NCBI RefSeq assembly: GCF_036075115.1
Contig: NZ_CP107958.1
Location: 2,108,001 to 2,172,000 of the forward strand
DNA length: 64,000 nt
Origin: Streptomyces sp. NBC_00377
GTDB lineage: Bacteria > Actinomycetota > Actinomycetes > Streptomycetales > Streptomycetaceae
Direction of reading: 5' to 3'
The notes below the pieces were generated by a model that worked only from the letters and a program-made list of their open reading frames with translations, ran no database searches and was not told where the DNA came from. The translations under genes and the position numbers were made by a program. How positions within the stretch are numbered: position 1 is the first letter of the stretch; the number at the start of each line of letters is the position of its first letter. Of the stretch, positions 40,761-49,868 are shown one piece after another.

Positions 40761-42023
40761 TCAGGACGTCACGGGCCACGGCAGCCAGGCCCGCACCTCG
40801 AATCCTCCGGGCCCCCACGCCCCGTGCTCCAGCCGCCCTCCGGCCAGGGCGGCTCGTTCGGTCAGTCCGATCAGGCCCTGGCCGGAGCCGGGGACGGGCG
40901 GCACGTCACCTTCGGGGGCCGGGTTGCGCACCGTCACGGCGAGGCCCTCACCGGGCCCGCCGGCGACGGTGACCGCGACCTCCGCGCCCGGGGCGTGCTT
41001 GCGGGCGTTGGTGAGGCACTCCTGGGCGATGCGGTAGGCGGTGCGGCCGACGGAGGCCGGAACGGCGGCGGCGTCGGCGACCCGCAGGTCCAGGACGACC
41101 TTCATGCCGGCCTCGCGGGACTCGGCGACCAGGGTGTCCAGGCCGGCCAGCGTCGGCTGGGGGCGGCCCGCGTCGTCGGGTTCGCCGGCCCGCAGCACTC
41201 CGATGATCTCCCTGAGGTCCTGGAGCGCCTCGTGGGCGCTCTCACGGATGACCCCGGCCGCCCGCGCGATCTCCTCGCGGGGCGCGTCCGGGCGGAACTC
41301 CAGCGCGCCCGCGTGCACGCTGAGCAGGGTCAGCCGGTGGGCGAGCACGTCGTGCATCTCCCGGGCGATGGCCTCACGGGCCAGGCGCTGCGCCTGCTCG
41401 CCGCGCAGCCGGGCCTCCGTCTCGGCGCGCCGGGCGCGGTCGCGCAGGCTCAGCATCAGCTGGCGCTTGGACCGGACGAACATGCCCCAGCCGATGGCCG
41501 TGACGGTGAACAGCACGCTCCACGCCACCGAGGGTCCGTACGCGAGAGTGGGATCCGGGCGGGCCCAGGCCAGCAGGGGGATCAGGGCGATCTGCGCGCC
41601 GCCCACCCAGGCCACGTACCGGAACGGCCGGTGCACGGCGAGGGTGAAGAGGGCGACCGTGCAGGCTCCGGCCGAGGTGGTCGCCAGGAAGCCGAGGGGG
41701 ATCATCGTGATCGCCAGCCCGAGGGGCCACCGGCGGCGCAGCCAGACCGCCGCGCAGGCGAGGGCGCCGAGGAGCTGGTCGGCCGCGGCGACGACCTCGG
41801 GGAGGTCCCGTTCGCCGGGAAAGGAGTCCGCGACCACCAGGCCCACGCCTACGGCCGCGAGGAAGCAGCAGAAGTCGACGACCCAGTCGCGTGCGGTGCG
41901 CCGGTGCCCCCTGCCGGGCAGCCCTGCGTCCGGGGCGAGTTCCGCGATCACCGCCGACGGCAGCAGCCATCGGCGTTCCGTGAACTCCGGGGCCGCCGGG
42001 GCCGCGCTGTCGTCTGCCCTCAT
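40761..42023 (-). CDS. Sensor histidine kinase (HisKA_3 type)
   Basis: 420 residues from ATG 42023; a TTG three codons upstream is less likely. About five membrane helices in residues 45-180. AREMHDVLAHRLTLLSVHAG is the HisKA_3 phospho-His box and GSGQGLIGLTERAAL the ATP-binding G box. Partner of the NarL-type regulator downstream. No extracytoplasmic sensor domain. Confidence 0.94.
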   Translation of the reverse strand: MRADDSAAPAAPEFTERRWLLPSAVIAELAPDAGLPGRGHRRTARDWVVDFCCFLAAVGVGLVVADSFPGERDLPEVVAAADQLLGALACAAVWLRRRWPLGLAITMIPLGFLATTSAGACTVALFTLAVHRPFRYVAWVGGAQIALIPLLAWARPDPTLAYGPSVAWSVLFTVTAIGWGMFVRSKRQLMLSLRDRARRAETEARLRGEQAQRLAREAIAREMHDVLAHRLTLLSVHAGALEFRPDAPREEIARAAGVIRESAHEALQDLREIIGVLRAGEPDDAGRPQPTLAGLDTLVAESREAGMKVVLDLRVADAAAVPASVGRTAYRIAQECLTNARKHAPGAEVAVTVAGGPGEGLAVTVRNPAPEGDVPPVPGSGQGLIGLTERAALAGGRLEHGAWGPGGFEVRAWLPWPVTS

Positions 42024-42223
42024 GGTCGACAAATCTACGCAGCGGAGGGCCTCTTCACCTCTCCCCGGCGGGAATCCCCACCGAAGGAGACGGAACGAGC
42101 GACCCGGGTCGCACCACCGCCTACTTTCGGCCCGGAGGAGCGGATGTTCCGCGGACTTACGTCGGACGGATCCCGCCCTGAGGCCGATGGTGTGCCGGGG
42201 TTCGCGGGGCGAGGGTCCGGAGT

Positions 42224-42424
42224 ATGAAGCAACTGCTGGGAGTCCTCGGCTTCCTCGCTCTGGCGCAAGGCGTCCTGGGCCTGCTGCACGAGTTCACCCG
42301 CTGGCACGTGGGCCTGGTGCGGCGTCTCGGATTCCTGGACGGCTACGAGGTGTACGCGAGTATCGCGCTGATCGTGCTGGCGTTCGCCCTGTTCGCCGCC
42401 TCGGGGAGCTGGAGGCCGGGCTGA
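42224..42424 (+). CDS. Small membrane protein
   Basis: 66 residues with two hydrophobic helices (LLGVLGFLALAQGVLGLLHE; ASIALIVLAFALFAAS). The start follows GGAGT. Codon third positions are GC-rich as in real genes. Divergent from the kinase gene; function unknown. Confidence 0.65.
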   Translation: MKQLLGVLGFLALAQGVLGLLHEFTRWHVGLVRRLGFLDGYEVYASIALIVLAFALFAASGSWRPG

Positions 42425-42533
42425 CGGAAGAGGCCGCGGCTCCGGTTAACGCCGTGAAAACTTCTCGGGCCCGAGGTCACAACCCCTTGCTTTGTCATTG
42501 ACATGACAGCGTCTACGCGCGTCATCATGAGGT

Positions 42534-42920
42534 ATGAGATTCCCCCCACGGATCACTCGTACCGGCGTCTCGGCCGCCGCCCTGACCGCCCTCCTCGTCG
42601 GCGGCGCCGTCTCCGCCACCACCGCCCACGCCGCCGTCGGCAGCGTCTGTTACACGAAGCTGCCCTCCCAGGCGCACGACACGCTCGGACTGATCGAGCG
42701 CGGCGGGCCGTTCCCGTACACACAGGACGGGGCCGTCTTCCAGAACCGCGAAGGCGTGCTGCCCGGCCAGACCTCCGGTTACTACCACGAGTACACGGTG
42801 AAGACCCCGGGCTCCTCGACGCGCGGAGCCCGTCGCGTCGTGACCGGCAAGAAGACCGACGAGGACTACTACACCGCCGACCACTACGTCACCTTCAGGC
42901 TGATCGACTACGGCTGCTGA
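42534..42920 (+). CDS. Secreted guanyl-specific ribonuclease (RNase Sa family)
   Basis: 128 residues: a signal peptide ending TTAHA (about residue 33) and a mature enzyme of about 95 residues that follows RNase Sa almost throughout (GPFPYTQDGAVFQNREGVLP, YYHEYTVKTPG). Catalytic residues by alignment to RNase Sa: Glu86, Arg97, Arg101 and His117; Cys39 and Cys128 form the disulfide. It cuts single-stranded RNA 3' of guanosine outside the cell. No barstar-like inhibitor gene is adjacent. GAGG precedes the ATG. Confidence 0.95.
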   Translation: MRFPPRITRTGVSAAALTALLVGGAVSATTAHAAVGSVCYTKLPSQAHDTLGLIERGGPFPYTQDGAVFQNREGVLPGQTSGYYHEYTVKTPGSSTRGARRVVTGKKTDEDYYTADHYVTFRLIDYGC

Positions 42921-43088
42921 GCCACGCCTTCCGAGCTTCGCCGCCCGACCGCTGCACCAGTGCGCCGGTCCACCGCACAGTCGCCCGACCGCTCCGAGAC
43001 CCTCGCCCCGCGGTCCCCCCACAGCTGCCGCCGCGGGGCGAGGCACGTCCGGCCGGACCGCCGGGTGCCGCGGCGCCGACCCGCCGGT

Positions 43089-43910
43089 TCAGCCCGCGTC
43101 CGTCGAGAACAGTCCGCCCGTCGGCCCCTGCTTGTCGCCGCCCTGGGCCTTCCTCAGCGCGTTGGCGAGGCTCTCGATGGTGAGGGACTGGAGGATGACG
43201 CGGCCGCTGCCCTCCAGGGTGGCCAGCGACAGGCCCTCACCGCCGAACACGGCGTTCATGAGCCCCTGGCGGTCGAGACCGCCGACGCGCTGGACGCCGT
43301 ACCTGATGCCCTCCTCGAAGGCGACCACACAGCCGGTGTCGACCTCGACGCGTCCGCCGAAGTCGGCCGGGTCCAGATCGATGAAGTTGCCGGCTCCCGC
43401 GATGATCACCGTCCCGCGGCCGGTGAACTTCTCCAGGACGAAGCCCTCGCCGCCCTTCATACCGGTACGGCCGCCCTGGAACGCGATGCCGAAGTCGACG
43501 GTGGACTCGGCGGCCACGAACGCGTCCTTCTCGGCGAACCACGCACGTGTGCCGTCCAGTTCCAGGGCACGCATCTCGCCGGGGAGCACGCCCGCGAAGC
43601 CGACGGTGCCCTCGCCGCCCCGGGCGGCGAAGTACTGGAACGCCAGTGACTCACCGGCGAGGGCCCGCTGACCGGCCTGCATGGCCGTCCCCATGGCCTG
43701 GCGCAGCATGCCGCCCATACCGCCGCCTCCGGCCCCGCCGCCCTGCGGCCGGCGTCCGCCGTCGGAGGGGCCGCCCAGGCGGGTCTCCATGGTCACGTTC
43801 GTCGTCTTGAACAGGAACTTCCCGGCCTCGCAGTACACGGTCTGGCCCGGCTCCAGGCTGACGACCGCCATCTGCATGGCATTGCCGACGATCTCTTGCT
43901 GAAGGGTCAC
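43089..43910 (-). CDS. AIM24 / TIGR00266 family protein
   Basis: 273 residues from GTG 43910 (TLQQEIVGNAMQMAVVSLEP), the usual family start; no strong ribosome site, so a leaderless mRNA is possible. LEPGQTVYCEAGKFLFKT, the Gly-rich loop GGGAGGGGMGGML, and FVLEKFTGRGTVIIAGAGNF are family hallmarks. A beta-rich cytoplasmic protein of unknown biochemical role, related to mitochondrial AIM24. Divergent from the short-chain dehydrogenase. Confidence 0.88.
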   Translation of the reverse strand: MTLQQEIVGNAMQMAVVSLEPGQTVYCEAGKFLFKTTNVTMETRLGGPSDGGRRPQGGGAGGGGMGGMLRQAMGTAMQAGQRALAGESLAFQYFAARGGEGTVGFAGVLPGEMRALELDGTRAWFAEKDAFVAAESTVDFGIAFQGGRTGMKGGEGFVLEKFTGRGTVIIAGAGNFIDLDPADFGGRVEVDTGCVVAFEEGIRYGVQRVGGLDRQGLMNAVFGGEGLSLATLEGSGRVILQSLTIESLANALRKAQGGDKQGPTGGLFSTDAG

Positions 43911-44052
43911 AGAAGGAGAACGAGGAAAACGGACGAAAGAGTTCCGATTTCCTCGGACGGCGTAGCCGGTGCCGGGCCGGAGCGTCGGGGGCGGACACTC
44001 GACGTCCGTTCGCCGCCAGCAGGACGGTGCGGCGGCCGCTGGAATGGATCCC

Positions 44053-44799
44053 ATGACAACGACCGGCAGGACCCTGAACGGCAAGGTGGCCCTCGTGACC
44101 GGCGGCAGCCGCGGCATCGGAGCGGCGACGGCTCTGCGGCTCGCCGAGGAGGGCGCGGATGTGGCGGTGACCTACGTGAACGGCAAGGAGGCGGCGGGGG
44201 ACGTCGTACGGGCGGTGGAGGCGCTGGGACGGCGGGCCGTGGCCCTGCGGGCGGACTCGGCGGACCCGGACGAGGCGTCCGGGGCGGTGGACCGCACGGC
44301 CCGGGCGCTGGGCGGCCTCGACGTGCTGGTGAACAACGCGGGCGTCGGCGTCCTCGGGCCGCTGGAAGGGCTCGCCCTCCACGACGTCGACCGGGTGCTC
44401 GCCGTCAACGTACGCGGAGTGTTCCTGACTTCGCAGGCGGCCGCCGGGCGGATGACGGACGGCGGACGGATCATCACGATCGGCACCTGTATGACCCAGC
44501 GGGTACCCGGTCCCGGGGGCACCCTGTACGCGATGAGCAAGGCGGCCCTGGTCGGTCTGAACAAGGCTCTCGCCCGGGAACTGGGCCCGCGGGGGATCAC
44601 GGCGAACCTCGTCCACCCCGGCCCGATCGACACGGACATGAATCCCGCGGACGGTCCGTTCGCGGCGGGTCAGGCGACGATGACCGCGCTCGGCCGCTTC
44701 GGAACCGCGCGGGAGGTGGCCGCCGCGGTCGCGCACCTGGCGGGCGCCGCCTACGTCACCGGCGCGGAGTTCGCCGTGGACGGCGGGCACGCGGCCTGA
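44053..44799 (+). CDS. Short-chain dehydrogenase/reductase
   Basis: 248 residues from ATG 44053. VALVTGGSRGIGAATALRLA is the coenzyme motif (classical SDR, FabG-like), NNAGVG the structural motif, and YAMSKAAL gives the catalytic Tyr/Lys. VTYVNGKEAA after strand 2 lacks an acidic residue, favouring NADPH. Ends with AEFAVDGGHAA as usual. Substrate unknown. Confidence 0.92.
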   Translation: MTTTGRTLNGKVALVTGGSRGIGAATALRLAEEGADVAVTYVNGKEAAGDVVRAVEALGRRAVALRADSADPDEASGAVDRTARALGGLDVLVNNAGVGVLGPLEGLALHDVDRVLAVNVRGVFLTSQAAAGRMTDGGRIITIGTCMTQRVPGPGGTLYAMSKAALVGLNKALARELGPRGITANLVHPGPIDTDMNPADGPFAAGQATMTALGRFGTAREVAAAVAHLAGAAYVTGAEFAVDGGHAA

Positions 44800-44852
44800 G
44801 GGCCGACCGGGGCGGGGTACGCCCCCCGGGGGCGGACCGCCGGCGCGCCGGT

Positions 44853-44889
44853 CCCGTGCACGCCCGCGCTCCGCCGGGTCGTGCACGGG
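44853..44889. terminator. Inverted repeat between convergent genes
   Basis: CCCGTGCACG at 44853-44862 and CGTGCACGGG at 44880-44889, 17-base loop, between the dehydrogenase and allantoicase genes that run towards each other. A possible bidirectional terminator. Confidence 0.4.
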
Positions 44890-44905
44890 AGCGGCCGGAG
44901 GTCGT

Positions 44906-46021
44906 TCAGCCGCCGAGCTCCTGATGGCGGGCGGTGAGCGCCGCCGCGCCCGTCTCGGTGAGGGAGCCGAACAGGCGGAGACGGGAGATGCCGCCGTCGG
45001 GGTAGATGTCCACGCGCGCGTGGGTGCCGACCGCCGGGGCCGGCAGGACGAAACGGTGGTTGGTGTCGGGCTGGAGGCGGGTGCGCGGGAGGATCTGCGT
45101 CCACTCCCCGCTCTCGCCGTCCCGGAGCGACACCGAGGCCCAGCCCGCGCTGTTGCCCTTCAGGTACGCCGTGTCGATCTCCAGCGCGCGGATCGTCGCC
45201 TGGGCCGTCAGGCGGTAACGGATCCAGTCGTTGCCCCGGTCGCGGCGGCGGCGGGTCTCCCAGCCTTCGTCCATCTTGCGGGAGCGGCCCGGCTGGACGG
45301 TGTTGCCCGCCGGTGAGTAGAAGAGGTCGGACGCGTCCTCGGCCCGGCCTCCGTTCTCCAGGGCGACGACGTCGAAGGTGCCGAGCACGGTCAGCCACTG
45401 CGGGTCGGGCACGACCTCCCCGTACACGCGCAGCCGGGCGATGCCGCCGTCGGGGTGCTGGTTGACCCGCAGGTGGGTGAAGCGCTGCTCCAGCGAGACG
45501 GCGAAACCGTTCGCCGCGTGGCCGCCGACCGGGGTGCGCGGGACCAGCGTCGTCCACTTCACGTGGTCGCCGAGGAGTTCCGCGGGGGACGGCGAGCCCG
45601 GCACCGAGGCGCCCTCGACCGACACCGCCTGCGGGTAGTTGCCACGGAAGTGGGCCGTGTCGACGACGACGCCGCGGATCACCCCGGGCGCGCCGAGGCG
45701 GACGAGCGCCCAGTCGTGGTCCTCGTCGGCCGGCCAGGGGTGGTCGGCACCGGCGCCGCGGCGGCGGCGCGTCTCCCAGCCGTCCATGATCTTGCCCTTG
45801 TGGCCGAAGTGCTCCGGGTCGAACTCGGCGGGCCCGGGCACCAGCAGGTTCTCGCGCTGGGCGAAGAACTCGTCGTTGGCGGCGACGACTCCCGCGCCGA
45901 GCCGCCGGTCGGCGAGGTCGGCGTACCGCGTGAAGGGGAAGTCGGCGGTGCGGTAGTCCGCGTACGGGTCACCGCCGCCGTAGGGGTTCGCGTCGCCGGT
46001 GAAGCTCTGTATCGCCGTCAC
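44906..46021 (-). CDS. alc: Allantoicase
   Basis: 371 residues. It has the two homologous allantoicase repeats, each with a GWETRRRR block (IMDGWETRRRR in the first, KMDEGWETRRRR in the second) and DGGIxRLRxxG ends. It hydrolyses allantoate to ureidoglycolate and urea, the second step of allantoin use, in the cytoplasm. It follows allantoinase on the same strand after 79 bp, so probably one operon, controlled by the IclR-type regulator. Confidence 0.95.
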   Translation of the reverse strand: MTAIQSFTGDANPYGGGDPYADYRTADFPFTRYADLADRRLGAGVVAANDEFFAQRENLLVPGPAEFDPEHFGHKGKIMDGWETRRRRGAGADHPWPADEDHDWALVRLGAPGVIRGVVVDTAHFRGNYPQAVSVEGASVPGSPSPAELLGDHVKWTTLVPRTPVGGHAANGFAVSLEQRFTHLRVNQHPDGGIARLRVYGEVVPDPQWLTVLGTFDVVALENGGRAEDASDLFYSPAGNTVQPGRSRKMDEGWETRRRRDRGNDWIRYRLTAQATIRALEIDTAYLKGNSAGWASVSLRDGESGEWTQILPRTRLQPDTNHRFVLPAPAVGTHARVDIYPDGGISRLRLFGSLTETGAAALTARHQELGG

Positions 46022-46100
46022 GGTGATCAGGTCTGCCTTTCGGAATCGGCCGGTGCGGGTGCGGGTGGAGCCGGGAGCGCGGGCGGGCCGCTCCTGCGGC

Positions 46101-47438
46101 TCAGGGGGTACGGGTGAGGAGCCGTCCCCTCGGCTCGGTGAACTCGCCGTCGTGGACGATCCGTTCCCCGCGCAGCCAGGTGGACTTCACGACGCCGTAC
46201 AGGGTTCGGCCCGCGTACGCCGTGACGCGGTTGCGGTGCTGGAGGGAGGCCGGGTCGACGGTGAAGGTCTCGTCGGGGGCGAGGACGGCGAAGTCGGCGT
46301 CGCGGCCCGCTTCGATCGCGCCCTTGCGGGAGAGGCCCACGAGGTCGGCCGTGCGTGCGGACATCCACCGGACGACGTCCTCCAGGGTGTGGCCCCGTCG
46401 GCGGGCCTGGGTCCACACGGCCGCCAGGCTCAGTTGAAGACCCGAGATGCCGCCCCAGGCCGTCGCGAAGTCGTCGGTCTTGAGGTCGGCCGTGGACGGC
46501 GAGTGGTCGGTGACCACACAGTCGATCGTGCCGTCCGCCAGGGCCTGCCACAGCAGGTCCTGGTTGGCGGACTCGCGGATCGGCGGGCAGCACTTGAACT
46601 CGCTGGCGCCGTCGGGGACTTCCTCGGCGGTCAGGGTCAGGTAGTGCGGGCAGGTCTCGACGGTGATGCGGACGCCGTCCGCCTTCGCGGCGGCGATCAG
46701 CGGGAGTGCGTCGCTGGAGGAGAGGTGCAGTACGTGCACGCGCGCGTGGAGGCGCTTCGCCTGGGCGATGAGCTGCGCGATGGCGGTGTCCTCCGCGCCG
46801 CGGGGGCGGCTGGCCAGGAAGTCGGCGTACCTGGGGCCGCCCTGCTGGGGGGCGGCGTCGAGGTGGTGAGGGTCCTCGGCGTGCACGATCAGCAGGCCGT
46901 CGAAGGCCGCGATCTCGGTGAGGGAGCGGGCGAGCCCGTCCTGGTCGAGGTGCGGGAACTCGTCCACTCCCGACGGGGAGAGGAATGCCTTGAAGCCGAA
47001 GACGCCGGAGTCGTGCAGGGGGCGGAGGTCCTTGACGTTGCCGGGCAGGGCGCCGCCCCAGAAGCCGACGTCGATGTGCGCCTTGTCGGCGGCGACCTGC
47101 TGTTTCACTCGGAGGTGGCCGACCGTGGTGGTCGGCGGGAGGGAGTTGAGGGGCATGTCGACGAGGGTGGTGATGCCGCCGGCCGCCGCCGCGCGCGTGG
47201 CGGTCCAGAAGCCCTCCCAGTGGGTGCGACCGGGGTCGTTGACGTGCACGTGCGTGTCGACCAGTCCGGGCAGCAGGACGTCGTCGCCGAGGTCCTCCAG
47301 ACGGGCGCCCTCGGGTACGGGCGCGTCGTGGGGCAGGACGGCCGTGATCCTGCCGCCGGCGACCGCGACCGCGGCGGGCCGCGACCCTTCGGGAGTGATG
47401 ACGCGCGTCGAGCGCAGAACCAGTTCGGCGTCGGACAC
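46101..47438 (-). CDS. allB: Allantoinase
   Basis: 445 residues from GTG 47438, with GAGAGGGG upstream. His63 and His65 in [11 protein letters not shown], the carbamylated Lys in [10 protein letters not shown] (about 152), [15 protein letters not shown] and VTDHSP are the dinuclear-metal ligands of cyclic amidohydrolases; the overall sequence fits bacterial AllB. It opens the allantoin ring to allantoate. The promoter region has TTCCAC-N5-GGAA palindromes (47483-47497 and further) for the regulator encoded divergently. Confidence 0.95.
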   Translation of the reverse strand: MSDAELVLRSTRVITPEGSRPAAVAVAGGRITAVLPHDAPVPEGARLEDLGDDVLLPGLVDTHVHVNDPGRTHWEGFWTATRAAAAGGITTLVDMPLNSLPPTTTVGHLRVKQQVAADKAHIDVGFWGGALPGNVKDLRPLHDSGVFGFKAFLSPSGVDEFPHLDQDGLARSLTEIAAFDGLLIVHAEDPHHLDAAPQQGGPRYADFLASRPRGAEDTAIAQLIAQAKRLHARVHVLHLSSSDALPLIAAAKADGVRITVETCPHYLTLTAEEVPDGASEFKCCPPIRESANQDLLWQALADGTIDCVVTDHSPSTADLKTDDFATAWGGISGLQLSLAAVWTQARRRGHTLEDVVRWMSARTADLVGLSRKGAIEAGRDADFAVLAPDETFTVDPASLQHRNRVTAYAGRTLYGVVKSTWLRGERIVHDGEFTEPRGRLLTRTP

Positions 47439-47482
47439 CCGGGCCCCTCTCGTGCGTTCTCTTCCGTTTACTCGGCGGAAAC

Positions 47483-47497
47483 TTCCACGCAACGGAA
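47483..47497. promoter_or_regulatory. AllR-like operator 1
   Basis: TTCCACGCAACGGAA, 45 bp before the allantoinase start; pattern TTCCAC-N5-GGAA. Confidence 0.65.
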
Positions 47498-47514
47498 TTC
47501 AACGTTCTGTTGAA
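47498..47514. promoter_or_regulatory. AllR-like operator 2
   Basis: TTCAACGTTCTGTTGAA, a perfect palindrome of 6-base arms directly next to operator 1, a variant of the same pattern. Confidence 0.55.
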
Positions 47515-47590
47515 GGAGTCTTCCCTCCCGCCCTCGCGCCGTCAAGGGCACACTCCCCCACAGTGCACCCGTTCCCACCACACTGGACGT

Positions 47591-47615
47591 TTCCACATAC
47601 TGGAATTACGATTCC
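47591..47615. promoter_or_regulatory. AllR-like operator 3 with overlapping palindrome
   Basis: TTCCACATACTGGAA at 47591-47605 matches operator 1; GGAAT-TACG-ATTCC overlaps it at 47602-47615. Lies about 92-116 bp before the IclR gene, so it may also autoregulate it. Confidence 0.6.
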
Positions 47616-47706
47616 GGCCAGCAGAACGTAGCTACGCACAAGCGAGGAGTCAACCGACCGCCGGGTAGGCTTCAGCACCTCCCGCCAGTTTCGAAAGGAA
47701 CGCGCC

Positions 47707-48504
47707 GTGCCGACGTCCAGCGCCAGCACCACCGACTCCGCCAAGTCCGCCAGCGGCGGGGTCCAGTCCCTCGAGCGCGCCTTCGATCTGCTCGAGCGGA
47801 TGGCGGACGCGGGCGGCGAGGTCGGCCTGAGCGAGCTGTCGGCGAGCAGCGGGCTGCCCCTGCCCACCATCCACCGCCTGATGCGCACCCTGGTGGTCTG
47901 CGGCTACGTCCGCCAGCAGCCCAACCGCCGCTACGCGCTCGGCCCCCGGCTGATCCGGCTCGGCGAGTCCGCCTCGCGACTGCTGGGCACCTGGGCCCGC
48001 CCCTACCTGGCCCGTCTGGTCGAGGAGACCGGCGAGACGGCGAACATGGCCCTGCTCGACGGCGACGAGATCGTGTACGTGGCGCAGGTGCCGTCCAAGC
48101 ACTCGATGCGGATGTTCACCGAGGTCGGACGCCGGGTCCTCCCGCACTCCACCGGCGTCGGCAAGGCGCTGCTCGCGGGGTTCCCGGACGACGAGGTGCG
48201 CGCCCTGCTCGCCCGCACCGGCATGCCGGCCGCCACCGACAAGACGATCACCACTCCCGACGGCTTCCTCGCGGCCCTCGCGGACGTACGGCAGGCCGGT
48301 TACGCGGTCGACGACAACGAGCAGGAGATCGGCGTCCGCTGCCTGGCGGTACAGGTGCCGGACTCCCCCACCGCCGCGGCCATCTCCATCTCGGGCCCGG
48401 CGGGCCGCGTCACCGAGTCGGCCACGGAGCGGATCGTGCCGGTGCTCCAGCAGGTGGCGGTAGAGCTGTCCCAGGCCCTGACGAACCCCGGAGCACCGGC
48501 CTAG
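47707..48504 (+). CDS. allR: IclR family regulator, AllR-like
   Basis: 265 residues from GTG 47707. An N-terminal winged helix (VQSLERAFDLLERMADAGGE, LPLPTIHRLMRTLVVCGYV) and a C-terminal IclR effector domain (GETANMALLDGDEIVYVAQV, STGVGKALLAGF, AVDDNEQEIGVRCLAV). Divergent from allantoinase, with palindromes between. By analogy with AllR of Streptomyces coelicolor and E. coli it should repress allantoin catabolism and respond to allantoin or glyoxylate. Confidence 0.88.
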   Translation: MPTSSASTTDSAKSASGGVQSLERAFDLLERMADAGGEVGLSELSASSGLPLPTIHRLMRTLVVCGYVRQQPNRRYALGPRLIRLGESASRLLGTWARPYLARLVEETGETANMALLDGDEIVYVAQVPSKHSMRMFTEVGRRVLPHSTGVGKALLAGFPDDEVRALLARTGMPAATDKTITTPDGFLAALADVRQAGYAVDDNEQEIGVRCLAVQVPDSPTAAAISISGPAGRVTESATERIVPVLQQVAVELSQALTNPGAPA

Positions 48505-48567
48505 AGCGCGCCCGGCGCGGCACAAGGGCGGTCCGACACACCGGCGGACCGGCACACCGGGCACCGC

Positions 48568-48882
48568 TCAACGGCGTGGCGTCTCGCCGAACCGCTCCAC
48601 CGCGCGGTGCACGTCCGACAGGCCCGGGGCCAGTGCGCTCACCGAGCCGATGGCGCCCGCGATCAGCAGCAACGAACGGCGTAACCGGGAGAGTTCGGGC
48701 ACCCCGTGGGTCACCATCGCGGCGAGGGCGGCCAGTTCGTCCTCGGCGATGACCCGGTCCGGGAACTCGGCCGGGTGGGTGGCGAGTTCGCGGCGCAGCC
48801 GGGACACCGCGGTCCGCAGTCCCGCCACCCTCTGATCCTCGTCGCTGCCGGTCACTGCCGTCTGCCCCAAGCTCCGCAACAC
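48568..48882 (-). CDS. DUF5955 family protein
   Basis: 104 residues from GTG 48882, preceded by GGGGGGAG. It is an all-helical small cytoplasmic protein (VAGLRTAVSRLRRELATHPA; ELSRLRRSLLLIAGAIGSVS) of a Streptomyces-specific family. Function unknown; it lies between the regulator and the nucleotidyltransferase on the opposite strand. Confidence 0.7.
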   Translation of the reverse strand: MLRSLGQTAVTGSDEDQRVAGLRTAVSRLRRELATHPAEFPDRVIAEDELAALAAMVTHGVPELSRLRRSLLLIAGAIGSVSALAPGLSDVHRAVERFGETPRR

Positions 48883-49073
48883 AGCTCTCCCCCCCTCACA
48901 CTCCACGAGCGTGAGTGCGCGCTTCACCCGCCCCGCGTCGCCGTGGCGCCGGCCGGGCACCGCAGGACGCGCGGGTCAGTAAACGCCACCCGATGCGGCG
49001 TGCGCCACTGCGCGAACCGAAATTCAGCCCCCGGGAACCGTGCGGTCACCGCCGGGTCCGGTATGCAGGACGT

Positions 49074-49685
49074 ATGACACACACGGAAGACCGGGCCGCG
49101 GTCCAGGTGGTGGGCCTGCTGCTCGCGGCGGGCGGGGGCCGGCGGCTCGGCGGGCACCCGAAGGCGCTGCTCGAACACCGGGGGCGCCCACTCGTCGAAC
49201 ACGCGGTGGAGGTGCTGCGCACGGCCGGCTGCGCCCGGGTGCACGTGGTCCTCGGGGCCGCCTCCGACGCCGTACGGGAGCGGGCGCGGCTGGAGGGGTG
49301 CGTGATCGTGACGAACCCGGAGTGGGAGCAGGGCATGGGCACGTCGCTGCGGGCCGGGCTCGGCTCGCTCGCCGGGACGGGGGCGCGCGCCGCGGTGGCC
49401 TTCCTCGTGGACCAGCCCGGCATCGGACCCGAGGCCGTGGCCCGGGTGCTCACCGCGTACGAGGACGAGTCCTCGCTCGTCTGCGCCGCCTACGACGGTG
49501 TGCGCGGCCATCCCGTCCTGTTCGGGGCAGCCCACTGGGAGGGCATCGCGGCGACTGCCACCGGCGACCGGGGCGCACGTGCCTATCTCAAGGAGCACGT
49601 GGAGGCGATCACTCTCGTGGAGTGCGGCGACGTGGCCCGCCCGTTCGACATCGACACACCCGAGGACCTCGCCCACCTGGAGTGA
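49074..49685 (+). CDS. MocA-like nucleotidyltransferase
   Basis: 203 residues from ATG 49074. VVGLLLAAGGGRRLGGHPKA is the nucleotide-binding signature and AVAFLVDQPGIGPE the metal-binding region of MobA/MocA-type enzymes. In purine catabolism loci this enzyme makes the cytidylyl (MCD) molybdenum cofactor for xanthine dehydrogenase, which fits its place next to allantoin genes. No xanthine dehydrogenase gene lies within the window. Confidence 0.85.
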   Translation: MTHTEDRAAVQVVGLLLAAGGGRRLGGHPKALLEHRGRPLVEHAVEVLRTAGCARVHVVLGAASDAVRERARLEGCVIVTNPEWEQGMGTSLRAGLGSLAGTGARAAVAFLVDQPGIGPEAVARVLTAYEDESSLVCAAYDGVRGHPVLFGAAHWEGIAATATGDRGARAYLKEHVEAITLVECGDVARPFDIDTPEDLAHLE

Positions 49686-49752
49686 GCGCCCTGGCACGGG
49701 GCGCCACCTTGCCTCGACGCAGAGAATCTCGACATCAACAAATCATTGAAGT

Positions 49753-49767
49753 TCCACGATGAGGAAA
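49753..49767. promoter_or_regulatory. AllR-like operator upstream of malate synthase
   Basis: TTCCACGATGAGGAA, the same TTCCAC-N5-GGAA pattern as before allantoinase, about 100 bp before the aceB start. Confidence 0.6.
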
Positions 49768-49868
49768 CTAGTATCCACTGATCAGAAAGATTCGGCCTGT
49801 CCGGATACCCCGCTCCCGTAACCGGTCCGACTGGCACCCGGTGCCACCGCTGAAGGAAGTGACCGCTC

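Noticed and set aside
39363..42227. 954-residue open frame on the plus strand
   Set aside because: Antisense to the P450 and NarL-type two-component genes; high-GC artefact.
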